Assembly: GCF_900104745.1 (NCBI RefSeq)
Contig: NZ_LT629732.1
Coordinates: 1,674,001-1,738,000, forward strand
DNA: 64,000 nt
Direction: 5' to 3'
Source: Actinopolymorpha singaporensis
Lineage (GTDB): Bacteria; Actinomycetota; Actinomycetes; Propionibacteriales; Actinopolymorphaceae
In this document: positions 61,730 through 64,000 of the stretch, in pieces
Layout of the letters: every line of letters starts with the position of its first letter
Position numbering within the stretch: the first letter of the stretch is position 1
Translations under genes and position numbers: made by a program
Notes under the pieces: model-generated
Databases searched by the model: none
The model's input: the letters and a program-made list of their open reading frames with translations, nothing else
Told to the model about the DNA's origin: nothing

Positions 61730-62974
61730 TCACCCGCCCATGCGGTAAAGCAGGTGATTCGCCGACTCGGGCCATGCCAGCGTCACGTCATACTTTGCGG
61801 CCAGGTCAATCCATCGGTGCTCTCTAGGCTTGCCTTCAACGTACAAAACCGGACTAACGTCCTCCCCGCGCGTCGTGAGTGTGTCCGTGTAATCAAGTAC
61901 CTGTCCGAGGCCCATACGGAGTTGACGCACCTGGTTCGCAGCAGTGAGACTTTTGACTTCAACTACGACCATCTTGCTGCCGGCATGCCAGGCGAGGTCG
62001 AAATCGGGGTCATGGACCGAAGGTGATAGCGGGGTTAGGCCGGAGTCCTTAACATGTGCCGCGAGGAGATTCTGAAGTCTTCGATGGGCCGACAGGCCGC
62101 GGCCGTAGGAGTCTGGATCAGGGCTACGGGGTTCACTCAACTTGGGAAGGACGAGCTCGTCCTGGTGTCGGTACGGTGCCCCTAGGTCCTTCTTCGGTAG
62201 TGACGTTGGAGGGGACGAGACCGGGCGCAGGCGGAAGATGATCACCTTTCTGAGCTTGTCGCTATCGGTCTGGGCGGCCATCGCATATTGATACGGCTGT
62301 ACATCGTCGAGGACGAACTCGCCAACGTACGTGACAAATCCGCCGGCACCTTCAAAAAGCCGGAGGGCCCGACCATCCTCTGCGTGGTCCCGGATGGCTT
62401 TATTGCCGCTAACGAACTGTTGATCGCCGCGTTGACCGCGGCCCGTGTAAAGGAAACTGCCGTCCGTGTCCCACTCGTCTTCGTAGCCATGTCGTGACCC
62501 GGACCTGGGGTCAGTAAATAGGAAGACATTAGCGCTCTGGCGCGAAGGGCTTACTCCGTCCTGACCGGAACCACCATATTGGGCATGAAGCTCAGTTCGC
62601 TTGATAATTTCGCCCGGCACCAAGTGCCACTCTTTTGCTGATGTGGAGAGGCGCGACTGTTCAAATGATCCTTGGAGTCCCTCGGGGTTAGCGACGGTGA
62701 AACCGAGTTTCTCAAGGAGGGAAAGAACCGTCTTCTCGCCACCAGAGAATTCGGACGCAGTAAGCGCTCGCTCACCCGGGTACTGCTTCGAGTATGCCAC
62801 TCCCACGATCGCCTTGGAAGGATATCTCCTGTCTCCCAAATAGAGTTCATATGACCTTGCTCGGCCAAAGCCATATCGCTTGTGGAACGTCTCTTCGCCA
62901 AGCTCGTCATACTCAGCAGCTGCCGCAATAATCGCTGCCGAATCCGTGACATCCGATAGTCGACGCGTGCCCAA
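61730..62974 (-). CDS. Candidate type IV restriction enzyme: HEAD-like, SRA-like and PD-(D/E)XK domains
   Basis: The about 414-aa product starts at TTG 62974 with GGGGGG about 8 nt upstream; the frame is open to 63193 but lacks a better start. The N-terminal about 95 residues (IIAAAAEYDELGEETFHKRY) resemble the head domain of ScoMcrA. The middle (about 125-250) resembles the ScoMcrA-like SRA/PUA modified-base reader: LHAQYGGSGQDGVSPSRQSA, a central FLYTGRGQRGDQQF and a C-terminal VTYVGEF. The last about 115 residues form a PD-(D/E)XK domain: DFDLAW (Asp near 326), VVVEVKS (Glu/Lys near 339-341) and RQLRMGLGQVLDY. It probably cleaves modified (for example methylated) foreign DNA. The same nuclease domain occurs at 22736-23842. 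Confidence 0.75.
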   Translation of the reverse strand: MGTRRLSDVTDSAAIIAAAAEYDELGEETFHKRYGFGRARSYELYLGDRRYPSKAIVGVAYSKQYPGERALTASEFSGGEKTVLSLLEKLGFTVANPEGLQGSFEQSRLSTSAKEWHLVPGEIIKRTELHAQYGGSGQDGVSPSRQSANVFLFTDPRSGSRHGYEDEWDTDGSFLYTGRGQRGDQQFVSGNKAIRDHAEDGRALRLFEGAGGFVTYVGEFVLDDVQPYQYAMAAQTDSDKLRKVIIFRLRPVSSPPTSLPKKDLGAPYRHQDELVLPKLSEPRSPDPDSYGRGLSAHRRLQNLLAAHVKDSGLTPLSPSVHDPDFDLAWHAGSKMVVVEVKSLTAANQVRQLRMGLGQVLDYTDTLTTRGEDVSPVLYVEGKPREHRWIDLAAKYDVTLAWPESANHLLYRMGG

Positions 62975-63271
62975 CTTAGGTTCCCCCCGGAACGCCCGTG
63001 CACCCCAGCAGCCAGGCGGTCCGGTTAGGCCAGCGCCAGCTGCTCCATGATCATCTTCGTTGATCTTACGGCACCGCTCCGCCAGAACGCCGTCTTTGTC
63101 AAGGTCCGATGACCGCCCCAGATACGTTGCGGGCGGCCACGCCGGGTTACCCGACGCGCTCGCCCTGCATGCGGTGTCAACGTCGTAGAGCATCCGAGCG
63201 ACCGCGTTCGTGGGGCGACTGCTATGGGCGCCCGCCGTTGACCGGTGAGCGCCTGTAGCTGCAGCGGAGGA

Positions 63272-64000
63272 CTACTGCTGGCCGAGCCAGAGGTCGGGGC
63301 CGAAGACCTCGTAGTGGATGGCTTCCGGAGTCAGGCCGAGGGCCAGCAACTGTCCTCGTACGGCTCGCAGGAAGGGCAGCGGCCCGCAGAGGTATGCGGT
63401 CGCGTCGGACGCGATCGACAGCCCGCTCAGATCGACGAACCCCGTCCGCTCAGCCGGCCACTCACCCTCAGGAACCTCGTACCACACCGCGGCCTGGGCG
63501 TTGCCCAGCTTGGCGACCAGCTGTTCCAGGTCGGAGCGGAACGCGTGCGTCGCGGGGGAGTAGTCGCCGTGGGCGACGGTGACGTGCCGGGCGGAGTTCG
63601 TGGCGGCGAGGTGGTCGAGCATGCTCATGATGGGCGTGCAGCCGATGCCCGCGGAGGCGAGCACCACCGGGCCGTCCGCGTCGTCCAGGCTCACGTCGCC
63701 GAACGGCGCGCTCACCCGCAGGACGGCGCCCTCGTGCACGCGGTCGTGCAGGAAGTTGGAGACCTCGCCGTCCGGGGCGCCGACGATCCGCTTGACCGCG
63801 AACCGCAGGGCGTCCGGCGCGGTCCCGGACAGGCTGTACTGCCGGATCTGGTGCGCACCGTCGGGCAGTTCCACCTGCACCGAGACGTACTGTCCCGGAC
63901 GAGCCGGCGGCAGCGGGCCCTCGTCCACCGGGCGTACGAGGAACGTCGCCACGTCCGCGGTCTCCTCATAGCGTCCGACGACGCGGTACTCGCGCCAGGT
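63272..64000 (-). CDS. hmp: Flavohemoprotein (NO dioxygenase), reductase part, truncated by window end
   Basis: The C-terminal about 242 residues are visible; the globin part lies beyond position 64000. The FAD-binding segment has GQYVSVQVELPDG and RQYSLSG. The NAD(P)H-binding part has ASAGIGCTPIMSMLDHL (G-x-G-x-T-P). It ends with YLCGPLPFLRAVRGQL and IHYEVFGPDLW, the typical Hmp C-terminus. Flavohemoproteins detoxify nitric oxide to nitrate using NAD(P)H. The start and the regulator cannot be seen. A globin-lacking oxidoreductase is possible but the WREYRVV start fits the Hmp linker. Confidence 0.85.
   Translation of the reverse strand, partial: TWREYRVVGRYEETADVATFLVRPVDEGPLPPARPGQYVSVQVELPDGAHQIRQYSLSGTAPDALRFAVKRIVGAPDGEVSNFLHDRVHEGAVLRVSAPFGDVSLDDADGPVVLASAGIGCTPIMSMLDHLAATNSARHVTVAHGDYSPATHAFRSDLEQLVAKLGNAQAAVWYEVPEGEWPAERTGFVDLSGLSIASDATAYLCGPLPFLRAVRGQLLALGLTPEAIHYEVFGPDLWLGQQ

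Overview
This is high-GC DNA from an actinomycete (Actinomycetota). The evidence is the many GTG starts, the 4-nt GTGA/ATGA gene overlaps, a SARP/BTAD regulator of 1176 aa and a typical actinomycete integrative and conjugative element (AICE). The order Propionibacteriales is a guess. Two tRNA genes in the window, tRNA-Phe(GAA) at 42156-42232 and tRNA-Lys(TTT) at 52765-52837, have been used as integration sites, and most of the first 42 kb is one stacked integration island.

Island at tRNA-Phe (about 141-42232). The 46-nt 3' part of tRNA-Phe recurs six times in the same orientation: 141, 3293, 9250, 11542, 15645 and in the tRNA itself at 42156. These copies divide the island into five head-to-tail units. 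The oldest-looking unit (141-3292) has an O-antigen-ligase-type membrane protein and a broken tyrosine integrase. The next three units (3293-9249, 9250-11541, 11542-15644) have no integrase. They carry envelope or metabolic cargo: an ECF-type sigma factor with its neighbours, a CapA-like lipoprotein, an OafA-type acyltransferase and a GNAT acetyltransferase. The last unit (15645-42155) looks intact and is an AICE. Short direct repeats flank the att cores and resemble arm-type integrase sites. They fall into two families: TTGGCGTCA pairs in the two units that have integrase genes, and TGGTCTCA/TGAGACCA pairs in the integrase-less units.

The AICE. Its backbone (32524-42071) runs Nudix hydrolase, XRE regulator, SCO3933-type regulator, small conserved proteins, FtsK/SpoIIIE transfer ATPase, zinc-ribbon proteins, RepSA-like initiator, excisionase and integrase. 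Most genes overlap by 4 nt. The cargo (16130-32276) starts with a wHTH regulator, an Fe/Mn superoxide dismutase and a NiCoT transporter. A probable defence block follows: a NACHT NTPase, a protein with a PD-(D/E)XK-like nuclease domain behind a possible PUA/EVE-like reader, and a two-gene unit made of a PLD-SNF2 helicase and an MmeI-like DNA methyltransferase.

Chromosomal part (42.2-52.8 kb). tRNA-Phe, tRNA-Asp and tRNA-Glu lie together. They are followed by a membrane metallophosphoesterase, a small zincin, GreA, a flavin-reductase-like protein, a flavoprotein disulfide oxidoreductase, a SARP regulator with NTPase and TPR-like parts, and a frameshifted alpha/beta hydrolase.

Element remnant at tRNA-Lys (52801-58634). 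A 39-nt repeat of the tRNA-Lys 3' end bounds a 5.8-kb segment. It holds pieces of an integrase, other gene fragments, an unknown 252-aa protein, an MFS transporter, and a phytanoyl-CoA-dioxygenase-type enzyme divergent from an AraC regulator.

Right end (58.7-64 kb). Here lie a hypothetical gene, two damaged small genes (one disrupted by a 14-bp tandem repeat), NADP-type glutamate dehydrogenase, a candidate type IV restriction enzyme whose nuclease domain matches the one in the AICE cargo, and the C-terminal part of a flavohemoprotein that runs off the window.
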